NCBI RefSeq assembly: GCF_001423085.1
Contig: NZ_LMNU01000001.1
Span: 1,047,495 to 1,111,494, forward strand
DNA length: 64,000 nt
DNA from: Methylobacterium sp. Leaf125
Lineage (GTDB): Bacteria > Pseudomonadota > Alphaproteobacteria > Rhizobiales > Beijerinckiaceae
Reading direction: 5' to 3'
Shown here: positions 1-11,651 of the stretch, one piece after another
How the letters are laid out: every line of letters starts with the position of its first letter
Numbering within the stretch: the first letter of the stretch is position 1
Made by a program: the position numbers and the translations under genes
The notes under the pieces: model-generated
The model's input: only the letters and a program-made list of their open reading frames with translations
The model's database searches: none
What the model was told of the DNA's origin: nothing

Positions 1-2
1 TC

Positions 3-287
3 GTCGTCGGTATGGAGGCGGGGCGCTTCTACGTCGTCTGCGGTAACGAGTTGCCGGATCTCGACGTCCCGCCCCTGCGCGCCCGGCTCGACCATATCGC
101 GAGCCTGAGCAGCGACGAACTGAAGGCCTATTACCGCGAGAAGCTTCGCCAGCCGCCGGACGAGGGCAGCCTCGGCGGCAGCATCGGCCTGATCGAGATC
201 GCGCGGCGCTCCAGCGCGCCGGTCGAGTACGGCTTCCAGGCGCTCAGCTCCGGGCGCAGCTTCTTCTGCCTCAAAGCCTATATCTGA
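3..287 (+). CDS. siaB: SiaB-like kinase, 3' part only (cut by window edge)
   Basis: The reading frame is open to the left edge, so only the last ~94 residues are present; SiaB proteins are usually about twice that long. The visible part contains FYVVCGNEL and, near the C-terminus, GSIGLIEIARRSS, which resembles the Gly-rich end of SiaB/DUF6272 kinases. In Pseudomonas, SiaB phosphorylates the anti-anti-sigma-like protein SiaC. The assignment rests on this resemblance and on the three following genes, which are convincing SiaC, SiaD and SiaA homologues. The next gene starts 14 nt downstream on the same strand, so the four genes look like one operon. The true start lies outside the window. Confidence 0.75.
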   Translation, partial: VVGMEAGRFYVVCGNELPDLDVPPLRARLDHIASLSSDELKAYYREKLRQPPDEGSLGGSIGLIEIARRSSAPVEYGFQALSSGRSFFCLKAYI

Positions 288-301
288 CGGGCCGACCACC
301 G

Positions 302-688
302 ATGGACCGAATCCAGCTTGCCGCCACGGACCGCTCGCCGCGGGTCGATTTCGACTTCGCGACCGGGCACCTGTCCCTGCACGGCGAATCCTATCCCGAG
401 GATGCCGCCGCCTTCTTCGGCCCCCTGCTCCAGGCTCTGCGCACCTACCTGGCGGATGCCTCCCCGACCCCGATCGTGTTCGAGGTCGGGCTCGCCTACT
501 TCAACTCGTCGAGCGCCAAGGCGCTGATGAACCTGTTCATGCCCCTGGAGGACGCCGCCGAGGAAGGGCGCTCGATCACGGTGCGCTGGCGGTTTGCCGA
601 TGGCGACGAGACGATCGAGGAAGCGGGCGAGGACTTCGCCGCCGACTTCTCCTACGCGCGCTTCGAGATGGTGAGGGAGATCGTATGA
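302..688 (+). CDS. siaC: SiaC-family regulatory phosphoprotein (DUF1987)
   Basis: This 128-residue protein contains YFNSSSAKALMNLF, the hallmark of SiaC/DUF1987 proteins. Its Ser/Thr cluster is the phospho-acceptor site. In the characterised Pseudomonas system, unphosphorylated SiaC binds and activates the diguanylate cyclase SiaD, SiaB phosphorylates it and the PP2C phosphatase SiaA removes the phosphate. The length fits the family (about 125-130 residues). The gene overlaps the next start by 4 nt (ATGA), which suggests translational coupling with the cyclase. Confidence 0.88.
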   Translation: MDRIQLAATDRSPRVDFDFATGHLSLHGESYPEDAAAFFGPLLQALRTYLADASPTPIVFEVGLAYFNSSSAKALMNLFMPLEDAAEEGRSITVRWRFADGDETIEEAGEDFAADFSYARFEMVREIV

Positions 689-1548
689 CCCGCACGATCC
701 GGGCCGTCGGAGGCACGGCCTCAGAACCCGCCGCCGATTCCTTCAGTCTCTACGACGCTGAGGAAGCGGTCCTGACCCGCACGGAGGCGATGCTGTCGGG
801 GCTCTCGGACGTCGCCGGCGGTGTCCAGGCGCTGGCCGACGCCTATCGCCGGGGCTTTCGCGAGCAGCAGCGGCTGGTCCGCATGAGCGACCGGATGCAA
901 CTCGACCTGCAGAAGGCGAACCAGCGCCTGGCCGATCAGCGCCGGGATCTGCAGGCCCTGAACGCCGCCCTGTCCGGTGAGATCGAGCACCGCACCCGCC
1001 TGGAGGCCGAGCTGCGGCGCTTGGCCGACACCGACGACCTGACGGGGGCCCTGGCGCGCCGCCGCTTCATGGAGAGCGCTGCGCGCGAATGGCTGCGCCA
1101 CGCGCGCAGCGGCGCCCCGGTCTGCATCCTCATGCTCGACCTCGACCGATTCAAGCTCCTCAACGACAGTTTCGGTCACGCGGCCGGCGACGCCGCGCTG
1201 GTCTCCTTCGTCGCGATCTGCCGGGCTCACCTGCGCACCCTCGACTTCATCGGCCGCACCGGCGGCGAGGAGTTCGCCATCGTCCTGTCCGATACCGGCC
1301 TCGAGGGCGGCGCGGCCTTCGCGGAACGCCTGCGCGAAGCCGTTGCCGTGACGCCGGTGCCGATGATGGATGCCGCCATGCGGATCACCGTGAGCATCGG
1401 CGTCGCCCAGTCCGAGCCGGGAGAAACCCTGGAGAACGCCATGCAGCGGGCCGATGCCGCCCTTTACGCGGCCAAGGATTGCGGTCGCAACCGTATCGCA
1501 TTGAGGTCCGGCGCGCAGGACCTCTCTGGCGCTGCGATCCGGCCATGA
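685..1548 (+). CDS. siaD: SiaD-type diguanylate cyclase (GGDEF)
   Basis: The 287-residue protein has an N-terminal helical, probably coiled-coil region (about residues 60-115, rich in Glu, Gln, Arg and Leu) followed by a GGDEF domain. The signature is GGEEF at residues 193-197. An RxxD product-inhibition site (RTLD) lies five residues before it, so an active, c-di-GMP-feedback-inhibited enzyme is expected. There is no membrane segment. That matches SiaD, whose coiled-coil region receives SiaC. Its start overlaps siaC and its stop overlaps the next start, both by 4 nt, so C-D-A are likely coupled. Confidence 0.88.
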   Translation: MTRTIRAVGGTASEPAADSFSLYDAEEAVLTRTEAMLSGLSDVAGGVQALADAYRRGFREQQRLVRMSDRMQLDLQKANQRLADQRRDLQALNAALSGEIEHRTRLEAELRRLADTDDLTGALARRRFMESAAREWLRHARSGAPVCILMLDLDRFKLLNDSFGHAAGDAALVSFVAICRAHLRTLDFIGRTGGEEFAIVLSDTGLEGGAAFAERLREAVAVTPVPMMDAAMRITVSIGVAQSEPGETLENAMQRADAALYAAKDCGRNRIALRSGAQDLSGAAIRP

Positions 1549-3266
1549 CTGCCGAGACCCCGACCCTCGGAGCCGCCACCGGCCCGTCCGCCAGCGACCG
1601 GCCCGCCTCCGGCGTACGGCGCGGCGGGTCCCTGCGCGGAGCCGGCCCGCGGCGCAGCAGTGATTTTCTCAGCGCGGCGGGCTTCATCGATGTCCCGACC
1701 GGCGAGCCGGGCGCGATGCGTCCCGGCGCCCTGCGCGGCGCGGCCCAGGGGCGCGACCTCGACAGCCTCGCCCACACCCTCTTCCTGCGGATCTACCCCG
1801 TGATCGCGGTGGTCGTCCTGGTGACGCAGATCGGGATCGCGTGGGTCAATTATCGCGACCAGCTCCACCTCTACACCGAGCGCGCCGACCTGATGGCGTC
1901 CCTGACCGCCAAGGCTATTGCCGGCCCCGACTGGCGCAGCCGTCCGGAGATCTATCGTCGTCCGATGGAGGCTTTGACCCTCGACCCGGCCTTCCGCGCG
2001 GCGACCCTGCGCGACGCCGCCGGCGCCGTGGTGATGACGCTGGGCGAGCCGAAGCGCGGGCGGTCCTTCGAGCAGATCACGACGCAGGCAGATCTCATCG
2101 CTGGCCCCGGTGACGCTCCGGTGGGACACCTGACCCTGTCGATCTCGGCCGAGGCCCTGCGCGGCAACGCCGAGAAGCAGGCGATTCTCGCCGTCGTCAC
2201 CAGCCTGATCCTGATGCTCGCCTTCGTGCTGACCCTGCATGCCAACGTGCGGCGGCACGTGCTGTCCCCCCTGAAGCGCCTGCTGCTGGCCATGCGCGAG
2301 GTCGAGCACAAGCGTTGGGTGCCGGTGGAGCTCGATGGCGCTTTCCGCGCCAGCAACGAGATCGACGTCATCTCCCAGGCCTTCAACCGCATGGTCGACG
2401 GGCTCCGCTCCGGCGACGAGGCCAAGCAGCTCCTGGAGCAGCTGGAGCAGGCACACCAGAAGCTGGCCCAGGCCAACCATTTGGTGATGGAGAGCATCGG
2501 CTATGCCCGTCGCATCCAGAGCTCGGTGCTGCCCGACCGGTCAGCCCTCGACGGCACGGGTCTAGACGTGGCGGTGCTCTGGGAGCCGCTGCATCTGGTC
2601 GGGGGCGATTATTTCTGGCTCGAGGAAATCGACGGCCTCGGCATCCTGCTGGTGGCCGACTGCACCGGCCATGGCGTTCCGGGCGCCTTCCTGACGCTCA
2701 TCGTCGCCACCGCCCTCGACCGCCTGATCCACGAGCGCGGCCTGCGCGATCCGGCCGCCATCCTGGAGGCGCTCGATGGCATGGTGCGGACCCAACTGCG
2801 CCAGGACGGGCGGGGATCAGAATCCGACGATGGCCTCGATTGCGGCCTCTGCGTCTGGGACCCGGCCGCGGCGGAGCTCCGCTTCGCCGGCGCCGGCTCG
2901 GCCCTGACCTTAATCGACGGCGCGGCGGTGACGCGGATCCGCGGTGCCAAGCGCGGCCTCGGCTATCCGCGGCGACCGGGCGAGCGCTTTGCGGCGGAGG
3001 AGACCCGCCTGCGGGTTGGACCCGGCATGACGTTCTACCTGATGACGGACGGGATCACCGACCAGATGGGCGGCGCCGGACCCGCCCGACGCCTCCTCGG
3101 CCATCGTGGCGTGACCGAGATCCTAGGGCCTCATCAAGGGGCGCCGCTGGCGGAGCAGGTGACGGTGCTCGATGCAGCGCTCGCCGCCTATCGCGGCGGC
3201 GAGAGCCGACGGGACGACATGACCCTGGTGGCCTTCCGGCCGCGGGTCCTGCCCCGCGCGACGTGA
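1545..3266 (+). CDS. siaA: SiaA-type membrane PP2C/SpoIIE phosphatase with HAMP domain
   Basis: The ATG at 1545 is chosen because it overlaps the siaD stop; an upstream frame extension is only an overlap artefact. The 573-residue product has a disordered N-terminus, a membrane helix at about 80-102, a roughly 110-residue extracytoplasmic sensor region, a second membrane helix at about 210-232, a HAMP linker and a C-terminal PP2C-like domain. VGGDYFW and ADCTGHGVPGAFLTL carry the metal-binding Asp residues. SiaA dephosphorylates SiaC and thereby switches on SiaD. Here the phosphatase gene is last in the operon, whereas the Pseudomonas order is A-B-C-D. Confidence 0.87.
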   Translation: MTAETPTLGAATGPSASDRPASGVRRGGSLRGAGPRRSSDFLSAAGFIDVPTGEPGAMRPGALRGAAQGRDLDSLAHTLFLRIYPVIAVVVLVTQIGIAWVNYRDQLHLYTERADLMASLTAKAIAGPDWRSRPEIYRRPMEALTLDPAFRAATLRDAAGAVVMTLGEPKRGRSFEQITTQADLIAGPGDAPVGHLTLSISAEALRGNAEKQAILAVVTSLILMLAFVLTLHANVRRHVLSPLKRLLLAMREVEHKRWVPVELDGAFRASNEIDVISQAFNRMVDGLRSGDEAKQLLEQLEQAHQKLAQANHLVMESIGYARRIQSSVLPDRSALDGTGLDVAVLWEPLHLVGGDYFWLEEIDGLGILLVADCTGHGVPGAFLTLIVATALDRLIHERGLRDPAAILEALDGMVRTQLRQDGRGSESDDGLDCGLCVWDPAAAELRFAGAGSALTLIDGAAVTRIRGAKRGLGYPRRPGERFAAEETRLRVGPGMTFYLMTDGITDQMGGAGPARRLLGHRGVTEILGPHQGAPLAEQVTVLDAALAAYRGGESRRDDMTLVAFRPRVLPRAT

Positions 3267-3305
3267 GCGCGGGGCAGGGGCCGAGCGCGGGGCAGGGGAT
3301 CGCGT

Positions 3306-4202
3306 TCAGCCCCGACGGATCAGGGTGCCGGCACCGTAATCGGTGAACAGCTCCAGCAGCACCGCGTGACTGACCTTGCCGTCGAGGATGACCACCGCCT
3401 CGACGCCCTGCTCCAGAGCGTAGATGCAGGTCTCAACCTTGGGGATCATGCCGCCCGTGATCGTGCCGTCCGCAATGAGCCGGCGGCAATCGTCAATGGA
3501 CAGCTCGGGGATGAGCTTCTTGTCCTTGTCGAGCACCCCCGGAACGTCGGTGAGCAGCAGCAGGCGCTTGGCCCGCAGCGCCCCCGCAATCGCGCCCGCG
3601 AAGGTGTCGGCATTGACGTTGTAGGTCTGGCCATCGGCGCCGAAGGCCACGGGGGCCAGGACCGGAATCAGCTCGGCCTTCAGCACCGCGTCGAGAACGC
3701 CGCGCTCGACATGCTCGGGCTCGCCGACGAGGCCGAGATCGACCTCCTGCTCGGTCTGGCTCTCGGGATCGATGATGGTGCGGGTGGCCTTGCGGGCCCG
3801 AACCATGTTCCCATCCTTGCCGCAGAGGCCGATGGCGCGGCCGCCCTCGGCCGAGATCCAGCCGACGATCTGCTTGTTGATCGAGCCCGCCAGAACCATC
3901 TCGACCACCTCCACGGTGGCTTCATCCGTGACGCGCAGACCGCCGCGGAATTCCGATTCGATGCCGAGCCGGCCGAGCATCCGCCCAATCTGCGGGCCCC
4001 CGCCATGGACCACGATGGGCTTCAAGCCGGACTGCTCCAAGAGCACGATGTCCTCGGCGAAATCCTCCGCCGCTGCCCGGTCTCCCATGGCGTGGCCGCC
4101 ATACTTGATGACCACGATCTCCTGGTCGTAGCGCTGCATGTGCGGCAGGGCCTGGACCAGGACCTCGGCGCGCACATGGACGTTGGGCAGCGGTTCTTTC
4201 AT
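3306..4202 (-). CDS. argB: Acetylglutamate kinase
   Basis: ArgB phosphorylates N-acetylglutamate, the second step of arginine biosynthesis, in the cytoplasm. The frame has the amino-acid kinase motifs [11 protein letters not shown] near the N-terminus and [13 protein letters not shown], and the C-terminal region [14 protein letters not shown]. The ATG at 4202 is preferred (298 residues, a normal family length). A GTG 33 nt further upstream is possible but adds an unconserved tail. The gene converges on siaA, with only about 40 nt between the stops. Confidence 0.95.
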   Translation of the reverse strand: MKEPLPNVHVRAEVLVQALPHMQRYDQEIVVIKYGGHAMGDRAAAEDFAEDIVLLEQSGLKPIVVHGGGPQIGRMLGRLGIESEFRGGLRVTDEATVEVVEMVLAGSINKQIVGWISAEGGRAIGLCGKDGNMVRARKATRTIIDPESQTEQEVDLGLVGEPEHVERGVLDAVLKAELIPVLAPVAFGADGQTYNVNADTFAGAIAGALRAKRLLLLTDVPGVLDKDKKLIPELSIDDCRRLIADGTITGGMIPKVETCIYALEQGVEAVVILDGKVSHAVLLELFTDYGAGTLIRRG

Positions 4203-4466
4203 CGTGGGGCTCGTCCTCGATGGCGCGTCGGGCACCGCGCGCGACGCCGGGCTTCTAGCGCAGCAACGCGACGGTGCGAAGCAGCAGGCAAATGAATTTC
4301 ACGCGGCGGCGACGTGTTGCGCCGGCGTCCGTCCGGCGCGGGCGCCGCCGGAGCCGGCGCGGCCCCCTCCCGCGGACGCGTCGCGCACGCGGCTGCAACC
4401 GATCCCTGGTAATCAATCCTTAAGGTTGATAAACCATGATCGGTCGGTCGCCGGGGATCCTGCACC

Positions 4467-4676
4467 ATGCTGAATGTTGATCCATACGTACCGCGTCCCA
4501 CCCTGCTCAGCCCGCACCACATCGCCAGCGCGGTCGACCAGCTCAACCCTCAGGCGGCCTCGCCCTCCGAGGTCTGGCGCCTCCTGACCGAGCAATTCAC
4601 CGTCGATCTTGATGCCGTTGCAGCCATTCTGCCGCGATCCGAGCCCGAGCCGCACTGGTTGCAGGTCCGCCGCTAA
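4467..4676 (+). CDS. Small hypothetical protein (69 aa)
   Basis: A 69-residue frame starts with ATG after a slightly AT-richer stretch with a CTTAAG palindrome, a plausible promoter region divergent from argB. The composition looks protein-like: acidic-hydrophobic, with SEVWRLLTEQFTVDLDAV resembling a short helical domain. No known domain was recognised. Competing opposite-strand frames are Arg/Gly-rich and look like shadows. Confidence 0.5.
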   Translation: MLNVDPYVPRPTLLSPHHIASAVDQLNPQAASPSEVWRLLTEQFTVDLDAVAAILPRSEPEPHWLQVRR

Positions 4677-4872
4677 CGCAAGCCGCGCCATTGGCGGCCC
4701 CGTCCACGCCGGACGGTGATCCGCGTCTCAGGGGAAGGACGCTGGCACACGCCGTGCTTAGCCCTCTTCAACAACAACGACACGGGGAACACCAAGGCAA
4801 CGATCACGCGGCCGCTCGCACGCCGGAGCCACACCGCGGACCTTTTTCGCCATCTCGAACAAGGGGTCCGTC

Positions 4873-5148
4873 ATGTCTGAACTGCTCTCCGTCGCCCTCG
4901 TCTGCGCCGCGACGCTCCTCGCCAAGGATTGCTCGCGCGACACCGCCCTCGATGTCATCGTCGCCCCTGCCCGAACTCCCATGGAGTGCCTGATGCACGG
5001 TCAGGCCGCCGCGGCTTCCACGGGCCTGGCCGCCGGTGAGAGCCGCTACCTGAAGGTCACCTGCGAGCGCCGTCACGCGGACCTGCGCCACCTGCGCCGG
5101 GCGGGCTACGCCGCCGCCATCGTCCTCGTGCACCGCGACGCCATCTAG
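4873..5148 (+). CDS. Small hypothetical protein (91 aa)
   Basis: The frame has an N-terminal hydrophobic stretch (LLSVALVCAATLLA) that may be a membrane anchor or weak signal sequence, followed by CSRDTALDVIV. An AGGGG sequence about 10 nt before the ATG is a reasonable ribosome-binding site. The C-terminal part contains two further Cys residues and basic helices. Its function is not recognised. It converges with the MOSC gene, overlapping its last codon by 4 nt. Confidence 0.6.
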   Translation: MSELLSVALVCAATLLAKDCSRDTALDVIVAPARTPMECLMHGQAAAASTGLAAGESRYLKVTCERRHADLRHLRRAGYAAAIVLVHRDAI

Positions 5149-5921
5149 CCCAAGCTGAGAGCCTCGCCGGCCGTCAACACGCCGCCTTCCAGCACCTCCG
5201 CGTAGACGCCGCAATCCGTGTGGCCGAGATGCTGCGCGAGCGTACGAGGAATCGCGAGGTCGCGCTGGCCCGTGGCCGGGTCGACATTGGTCGCTGCGCA
5301 GCGCTGCGTTCGCTTGTGGATGCGCAGGCGCACGCCGCCCGGCGACGTGAGCGTGTGATCGACGAGATCGAGCTCGGCCCAGGCGTCGAGGCCCGTGACG
5401 TGGAGGTTCGCGCGGAAGCGGAGGGGATCCACCGCCGCGCCGGTCATGGTCTCGAGCGCGGCGACGCTGGCGAGATTGAGGAGCGAGACGAAGCCGCGCG
5501 GAGAGTCCGTGAAGCGATAACCGCCCGGCGCCGACAGGATCCGGGCTGGACCGCGCAGGGATCCGGGCATGTAGCGCGTGAGGAAGTCTTCGATGGTGGC
5601 CCGCCCTTGCGGTTGGGCGAGGTCGCCGCGGGCTGCGATCGCGCCGCCCTGGCGGATCGTCAGCGTCCCATCCGTCGGATCGTAGCGCGTGTCGAGCTGC
5701 GCCAGCGCCTCGTCGCGCATCAGCATCAGGAACTTGATCTTGGGCTGGTGCACCGGGGCGGCCGGGTCGAAACCCGACGGGCCGTTCTCGACCGCGAACA
5801 GGCGGTCGTCGGGAAAGTAGTCTCCGTTCCTCAGGGTCGCGTGGGTTATCGACTCGGGTGAGAGCCCCTTCACGGGGTAGCGATAGAGGGCGTCGAGGCG
5901 CAGGCTTGGCATGTCGGTCAT
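5145..5921 (-). CDS. MOSC domain-containing protein
   Basis: The ATG at 5921 gives a 258-residue protein beginning [20 protein letters not shown]. The Y-PVKG-L stretch is typical of the MOSC N-terminal barrel domain. The C-terminal half contains [15 protein letters not shown], with the conserved MOSC Cys. MOSC proteins handle molybdenum cofactor or related sulfur and oxo transfer (MOCS3/YiiM/mARC-like). The substrate here cannot be read from sequence. It is divergent from clpB and shares the ~230-bp intergenic region. Confidence 0.85.
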   Translation of the reverse strand: MTDMPSLRLDALYRYPVKGLSPESITHATLRNGDYFPDDRLFAVENGPSGFDPAAPVHQPKIKFLMLMRDEALAQLDTRYDPTDGTLTIRQGGAIAARGDLAQPQGRATIEDFLTRYMPGSLRGPARILSAPGGYRFTDSPRGFVSLLNLASVAALETMTGAAVDPLRFRANLHVTGLDAWAELDLVDHTLTSPGGVRLRIHKRTQRCAATNVDPATGQRDLAIPRTLAQHLGHTDCGVYAEVLEGGVLTAGEALSLG

Positions 5922-5994
5922 GCGCCGAGCGTGGCCCTGAAATGCGTCGGGACGCAAGCCTGAGCGACGGCTGTCTCCCGTCGCGTACCGCACC

Positions 5995-6024
5995 CTTGTG
6001 GTGCCGATTTACAACACCACATCT
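5995..6024 (+). promoter_or_regulatory. Candidate RpoH (sigma-32) promoter of clpB
   Basis: CTTG at 5995-5998 is followed after 18 nt by CCACATCT at 6017-6024. This resembles the heat-shock sigma consensus (CTTG, 16-18 nt, CCCCAT-T). It lies about 130 nt upstream of clpB, a classic heat-shock gene, in the right orientation. The match is by eye and the transcription start has not been mapped. Confidence 0.5.
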
Positions 6025-6151
6025 CGACTACCGGCGGCCAGGTGGCGCCGGGGTCTCCAGCGGCATCGGCCGTGGGGGCGACGTCTCGGCGATCGGTCGC
6101 GCCGCGAAGAGCGGGCGGTGGGTCGAGCCGACACGGGGAGGTGGGACACAG

Positions 6152-8782
<2,631 letters not shown>

Positions 8783-8830
8783 GGCGGGGCGTCATTCCGA
8801 CATCCTGCCGAGAATCCCGCCGAGATCCCG

Positions 8831-8862
8831 GGGCCCGCGACGGCAGCCGCCGTCGCGGGCCC
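8831..8862. terminator. Hairpin between convergent clpB and 8879 gene
   Basis: A perfect 13-bp stem (8831-8843 with 8850-8862) around a 6-nt loop lies between two converging genes. There is no long T-run, but its position suggests a bidirectional terminator. Confidence 0.6.
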
Positions 8863-8878
8863 CCGTCAGGCCGGTTCC

Positions 8879-9262
8879 TCACTGTCCCGAGCGCAGCACG
8901 AGGCGGCGGATGCGACGGTCGAAGTCCTGGAAGCTGGCCGAGATGCCCCGGCCGGCGCAGGCCTGGAAAGAGTCGCCGGCGAAGAAACCGCGCGCACTCT
9001 GCTCGCGGCACGCCATCAGGGGCGGGACCAGCACGGTGCCGAGGCCTACGACCAGCACCAGGGCGAAGTTCAGGATGACCGCGATCATCCAGCCGAGGGG
9101 GGACAGGAAGGGCGTCTCGAAATCCGTTCTGCCCCGGTCCTGGCGAGCCAGATCACGCACCTTGGCGCTGGCCTGACGCCGTTCGGCCATCCTCGTATCG
9201 AGGTCCCGGAACTTCGAGATTTCGGCCACGAACAGGGTCTCCCATGCGAGAACAGGGCGCAT
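8879..9262 (-). CDS. Hypothetical single-pass membrane protein (127 aa)
   Basis: Starting at the ATG at 9262 (MRPVLAWETLFVAEISKF) gives 127 residues; a longer upstream frame lacks protein-like composition. One clear membrane helix, WMIAVILNFALVLVVGLGTV, follows a basic N-terminal cytoplasmic region. The C-terminal part has two Cys residues (LMACREQ and QACAGRG). No family was recognised. It is divergent from the fatty-acid transporter gene. Confidence 0.6.
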   Translation of the reverse strand: MRPVLAWETLFVAEISKFRDLDTRMAERRQASAKVRDLARQDRGRTDFETPFLSPLGWMIAVILNFALVLVVGLGTVLVPPLMACREQSARGFFAGDSFQACAGRGISASFQDFDRRIRRLVLRSGQ

Positions 9263-9423
9263 CGTAGCCGTCGAACCCTCAAGGAAGCCTGAAGCGGCGA
9301 CCTGACATTCCCGCGCGATCCCTGCTGCCAAGCCTGTGTACCGGCCGGATTGCATCTTGAGCCCGGTCGGCAATTGCGGACAATGCGCCCCCAAGGCCAT
9401 TTCCTCGTTCCCAGGACTTCCCG

Positions 9424-10869
9424 ATGTCGACACCCACGCCGGAGCGTCGAGCCGATTCCGCCGCGCTGGACAGCGCCCTGTCGCGGGCCGGCATCCGCTT
9501 CACCGCCTGGGCCGAGAAGTGGTTTCCCGATGCCTTCATCTTCGTCGCCATCGCGGTGGTCATCGTCGCCCTCGGCGCGCTGGCCAATGGCGCCCCGGCG
9601 CCCGCCATCGCCAAGAGTTTCGGCGACGGCTTCTGGAGCCTGATCCCCTTCACCATGCAGATGGCCTTCGTCACGATCGGCGGCTACGTCGTGGCGACGG
9701 CTCCCCCGGTCCAGGCGCTGATCGATCGGCTCGCCGCCATCCCGAAGACCGGCCGCGGCGCCGTCGGCTTCGTCGCCGCCGCGACCATGCTGTCCTCGTT
9801 CCTGAGCTGGGGCCTGAGCCTGATCTTCGGTGGCCTCCTCGCCCGCGCGCTCGCCCGCCGGACCGAACTCCGCATGGATTACCGTGCCGCCGGGGCAGCC
9901 GCCTATCTCGGGCTCGGCGCCACCTGGGCCATGGGCCTCAGCTCTTCGGCGGCTCAGCTTCAGGCGAACGCGGCGAGCCTGCCGAAGGCGCTGCTGCCGA
10001 TCACCGGTGTGATCCCCTTCAGCGAGACCATCTTCCTCTGGCAGTCGATGCTGATCGCCGCGATCCTCTTCGTGATGTCGGTGATCATCGCCTACGCCTC
10101 GGCGCCCCGCCCGAGCACGGCGGTGACGGCCGAGGATCTCGGCGTGAACGTCGCGCGCGAAACGACCGATCTCGGCCGGCCGGAGCAGCCCGGCGAATGG
10201 CTGGAGCACTCGCCCATCCTGACGATCCTGCTCGTGGTGATCGCGGGCGCCTGGATCTACCAGGAGTTCGCTCGGCAATCTTGGATCACCGCGATCTCCA
10301 ACCTGAACACCTACAACCTCCTGTTCATCACCCTCGGCCTGCTGCTGCACTGGCGCCCGAAGCGCTTCCTCGTCGCAGTGGCCAAGGCAGTCCCGGCGAC
10401 GGCCGGCATCCTCATCCAGTTCCCGCTCTACGCCGCCATCAGCGCGATGCTGACCGGTCCGAAGAATGCGGCCGGGATCTCGGTGTCCGAGGTGATCACC
10501 CACGCCTTCGTCAGCCTGAACACCACGGGCAGCTTCCCGATCTCGATGGGCGTGTACTCGGCGGTGCTCGGCTTCTTCGTGCCGTCGGGCGGCGGCAAGT
10601 GGCTGCTCGAGGCACCCTATGTGATGCAGGCGGCCAACGAGCTGCAGGTGCATCTCGGCTGGGCGGTGATGGTCTACAACGCGGCCGAAGCGCTCCCGAA
10701 CCTGATCAACCCGTTCTGGATGCTGCCGCTCCTCGGCATCCTCGGCCTGAAGGCGCGCGACATCGTCGGCTTCAGCTTCCTGCAACTCCTGATCCACCTG
10801 CCGGTGGTGCTGTTCCTGCTCTGGGCCCTGGCCTTCACGCTGACCTACCACCCGCCGGTGATGCCGTAG
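9424..10869 (+). CDS. atoE: Short-chain fatty acid transporter, AtoE family
   Basis: This 481-residue, very hydrophobic protein has about 11-12 predicted membrane helices. It carries AtoE/TIGR00366-like stretches such as FTAWAEKWFPDAF at the N-terminus and FFVPSGGGKWLLEAPYV in the C-terminal third. AtoE-type carriers import acetoacetate, butyrate and similar short-chain acids across the inner membrane. No beta-oxidation or CoA-transferase genes are adjacent, so the substrate is inferred from family only. It is followed after 35 nt by a secreted CMD protein that may be co-transcribed. Confidence 0.88.
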   Translation: MSTPTPERRADSAALDSALSRAGIRFTAWAEKWFPDAFIFVAIAVVIVALGALANGAPAPAIAKSFGDGFWSLIPFTMQMAFVTIGGYVVATAPPVQALIDRLAAIPKTGRGAVGFVAAATMLSSFLSWGLSLIFGGLLARALARRTELRMDYRAAGAAAYLGLGATWAMGLSSSAAQLQANAASLPKALLPITGVIPFSETIFLWQSMLIAAILFVMSVIIAYASAPRPSTAVTAEDLGVNVARETTDLGRPEQPGEWLEHSPILTILLVVIAGAWIYQEFARQSWITAISNLNTYNLLFITLGLLLHWRPKRFLVAVAKAVPATAGILIQFPLYAAISAMLTGPKNAAGISVSEVITHAFVSLNTTGSFPISMGVYSAVLGFFVPSGGGKWLLEAPYVMQAANELQVHLGWAVMVYNAAEALPNLINPFWMLPLLGILGLKARDIVGFSFLQLLIHLPVVLFLLWALAFTLTYHPPVMP

Positions 10870-10904
10870 GCCGCGCCCGGAAGCCGGATCGGAGGATCCA
10901 ACCC

Positions 10905-11528
10905 ATGCGTGTCGCCGTCCTGCCGGTCCTGTCGATCCTTCTCTTCGGGAGTCTGTCCGCCTTGGCCCAAGACCGCCTGCCGCCGCTTCAGGCCGACGCA
11001 CTCAGCCCGGAGCAGAAGGCGGCCTCCGAGGCCTTCCTGGCGGCGCGGAAGACGCCGGTCTTCGGACCGTTCGTGCCGCTCCTGCGCAGTCCCGAGCTGA
11101 TGACCAACGCCAGCAACATGGGGCTGCACCTGCGCTACCGCAGCGTGCTGCCCTTGCGGCTGAGCGAGTTCATCATCCTGATCACCGCGCGGGAATGGAC
11201 GCAGCAGCTGGAGTGGCACATCCACGCGCCGATCGCTCTAAAAGCCGGCCTCGACCCGGCGATCGTCACGGCGATCCAGGAGGGCCGGCGGCCGGACGCG
11301 ATGGGCCCGGAGGAGACGCTGGTCTACGCGTTCTCGACGGAGCTGCACCACAACAAGGCGGTGAGCGATACGACCTACGCGCGGGCGGTCCAGACCTTCG
11401 GCGAGCAGGGCGCCATCGAGATGGCGGGGATCAACGGCTACTACACGCTGCTGGCGATGAGCATGAACGTGGCGCAGACCGCGCTGCCGGACGGCGCTAC
11501 GCCACAGCTGCCCCCGCTGATCCGCTGA
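10905..11528 (+). CDS. Carboxymuconolactone decarboxylase (AhpD-fold) family protein, secreted
   Basis: The ATG at 10905 has a GGAGG site upstream and gives 207 residues. The first ~22 residues (MRVAVLPVLSILLFGSLSAL) look like a signal peptide, so the product is probably periplasmic. The remainder matches the CMD fold: LSEFIILITAREW, WHIHAPIALKAGLDPAIV and a late AIEMAGINGYYTLLA helix. The redox CxxC of AhpD is absent, so peroxidase-type chemistry is unlikely. The substrate is unknown. Confidence 0.8.
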   Translation: MRVAVLPVLSILLFGSLSALAQDRLPPLQADALSPEQKAASEAFLAARKTPVFGPFVPLLRSPELMTNASNMGLHLRYRSVLPLRLSEFIILITAREWTQQLEWHIHAPIALKAGLDPAIVTAIQEGRRPDAMGPEETLVYAFSTELHHNKAVSDTTYARAVQTFGEQGAIEMAGINGYYTLLAMSMNVAQTALPDGATPQLPPLIR

Positions 11529-11651
11529 GGGGCCGGGTCTCGGCGGCTATGCCGGACCGCTGAGGCGTTTTCCCGCCACACGATCCCGGAGCCGACGACG
11601 AGGAGTCACCCGCGCGGTGCGCATCGGGCGGTCGGCGGAGGGCCCCATGCC

